Below are positions 63,254 through 63,308 of a DNA stretch of 63,308 nucleotides, one piece after another (the first letter of the stretch is position 1; every line of letters starts with the position of its first letter). The stretch covers positions 1 to 63,308 of the forward strand of contig CAZODA010000013.1 in the NCBI GenBank assembly GCA_964578485.1, written 5' to 3'. The notes below the pieces were generated by a model. The model searched no databases, was not told the DNA's origin, and was given only the letters and a program-made list of their open reading frames with translations. A program made the position numbers and the translations under genes. The DNA comes from CAZODA01 sp964578485. GTDB lineage: Bacteria; Bacteroidota; Bacteroidia; Bacteroidales; Marinilabiliaceae.

Positions 63254-63308
63254 TCATCTAACTGGTAATGATTCATTTGCTACAATAATATCACCACTTC
63301 GTGGTTTT

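Larger units (their letters stand above)
62603..63308. repeat. Repeat-rich intergenic end of window
   Basis: 706 bp with no credible gene. In order: an imperfect palindrome GAGACACAGGGCCGTGTGTTT (62621-62641); a terminator-like hairpin (62731-62770) with TTTAATGTAC; TCAGTAAACAGT (62787-62798); a 9-bp hairpin CTCCTCCTT/AAGGAGGAG (62835-62857); GCCAAGCA/TGCTTGGC (62861-62868, 62901-62908); a G/C-rich segment (62925-62970); TTTTTAATGTACTCAAAGCATCC (near 62984); and an inverted repeat 63198-63210 / 63241-63253. Confidence 0.75.

Noticed and set aside
1..63308. tRNA or rRNA genes, insertion sequences, prophage or toxin-antitoxin genes
   Set aside because: I looked for tRNA arms, transposase motifs, integrases and paired small ORFs and saw none that could be supported.

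Overview
The window is chromosomal DNA from a member of the phylum Bacteroidota, most like the Bacteroidales/Marinilabiliales group. This rests on type IX secretion (T9SS) sorting domains of both type A and type B, PorP/SprF-family proteins, a hybrid two-component system (HTCS) fusion regulator, promoters of the TTTG-N19/20-TAnnTTTG type, Bacteroidota-style LptD and MCE proteins, and low G+C throughout. Secreted carbohydrate-active enzymes (GH2 beta-galactosidase, PL1 pectate lyase, LamG protein) suggest a polysaccharide-degrading lifestyle. There are no rRNA or tRNA genes, no CRISPR array, no transposase and no phage genes that I can see. The assembly has one run of exactly 100 N (19170-19269) inside a short tandem repeat.

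Layout. 1-9.5 kb, mostly minus strand: ridA, an ABC-F ATPase, a LysM/periplasmic-binding fusion, dnaA, an MCE/MlaD-like lipid transporter subunit and an N-acetylmuramoyl-L-alanine amidase. The divergent lptD (9.8-12.6 kb) completes a cell-envelope neighbourhood; rlmB and a corrinoid-methyltransferase-like UroD protein follow. 14.7-26.1 kb: an HTCS sensor/regulator, a secreted LacZ-type beta-galactosidase and a LamG/T9SS protein. 26.4-28.9 kb: a YbdG-like MscS channel and the aldo-keto reductase Gpr. 29.0-33.3 kb: an aromatic amino acid operon (prephenate dehydratase, aminotransferase, DAHP synthase-chorismate mutase, prephenate dehydrogenase). 33.3-36.2 kb: tilS, an Lrp-type regulator and a divergent uracil-DNA glycosylase. 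36.3-42.5 kb: a co-directional cluster of exported Gfo/Idh/MocA oxidoreductases, a lipoprotein TIM-barrel isomerase, an ApbE-like flavin transferase and a small membrane protein. 42.5-50.5 kb: two successive cassettes, each a T9SS type-B substrate followed by a PorP/SprF protein. 51.2-62.6 kb: thrA, a GIN-domain lipoprotein with a PagL-like lipid A deacylase, speA, an unknown outer-membrane protein, a RhlE-type helicase and a pectate lyase.

The strongest find is a complete transcription attenuator upstream of the aromatic operon. It has a consensus promoter (29038-29069), a 30-codon leader peptide with the run YYYFFFFAFF (29098-29190), an antiterminator strand inside the 3' half of the leader ORF, and an intrinsic terminator (29221-29253) before the first enzyme gene. 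Ribosome stalling on Tyr or Phe codons would free the antiterminator strand; reading to the leader stop would mask it.

Other points of interest. The MCE protein and the neighbouring amidase end in the same SPOR-like domain of about 80 residues. A family of intergenic palindromes built on AGACG(N)CGTCT occurs at six places and apparently seeded the 14-bp tandem array that broke the assembly. A second repeated module joins a hairpin, a T-run and TTAATGTAC. Intergenic spaces at 1-145, 18.9-19.35, 26.2-26.4, 50.55-51.2 and 62.6-63.3 kb are dominated by such repeats.
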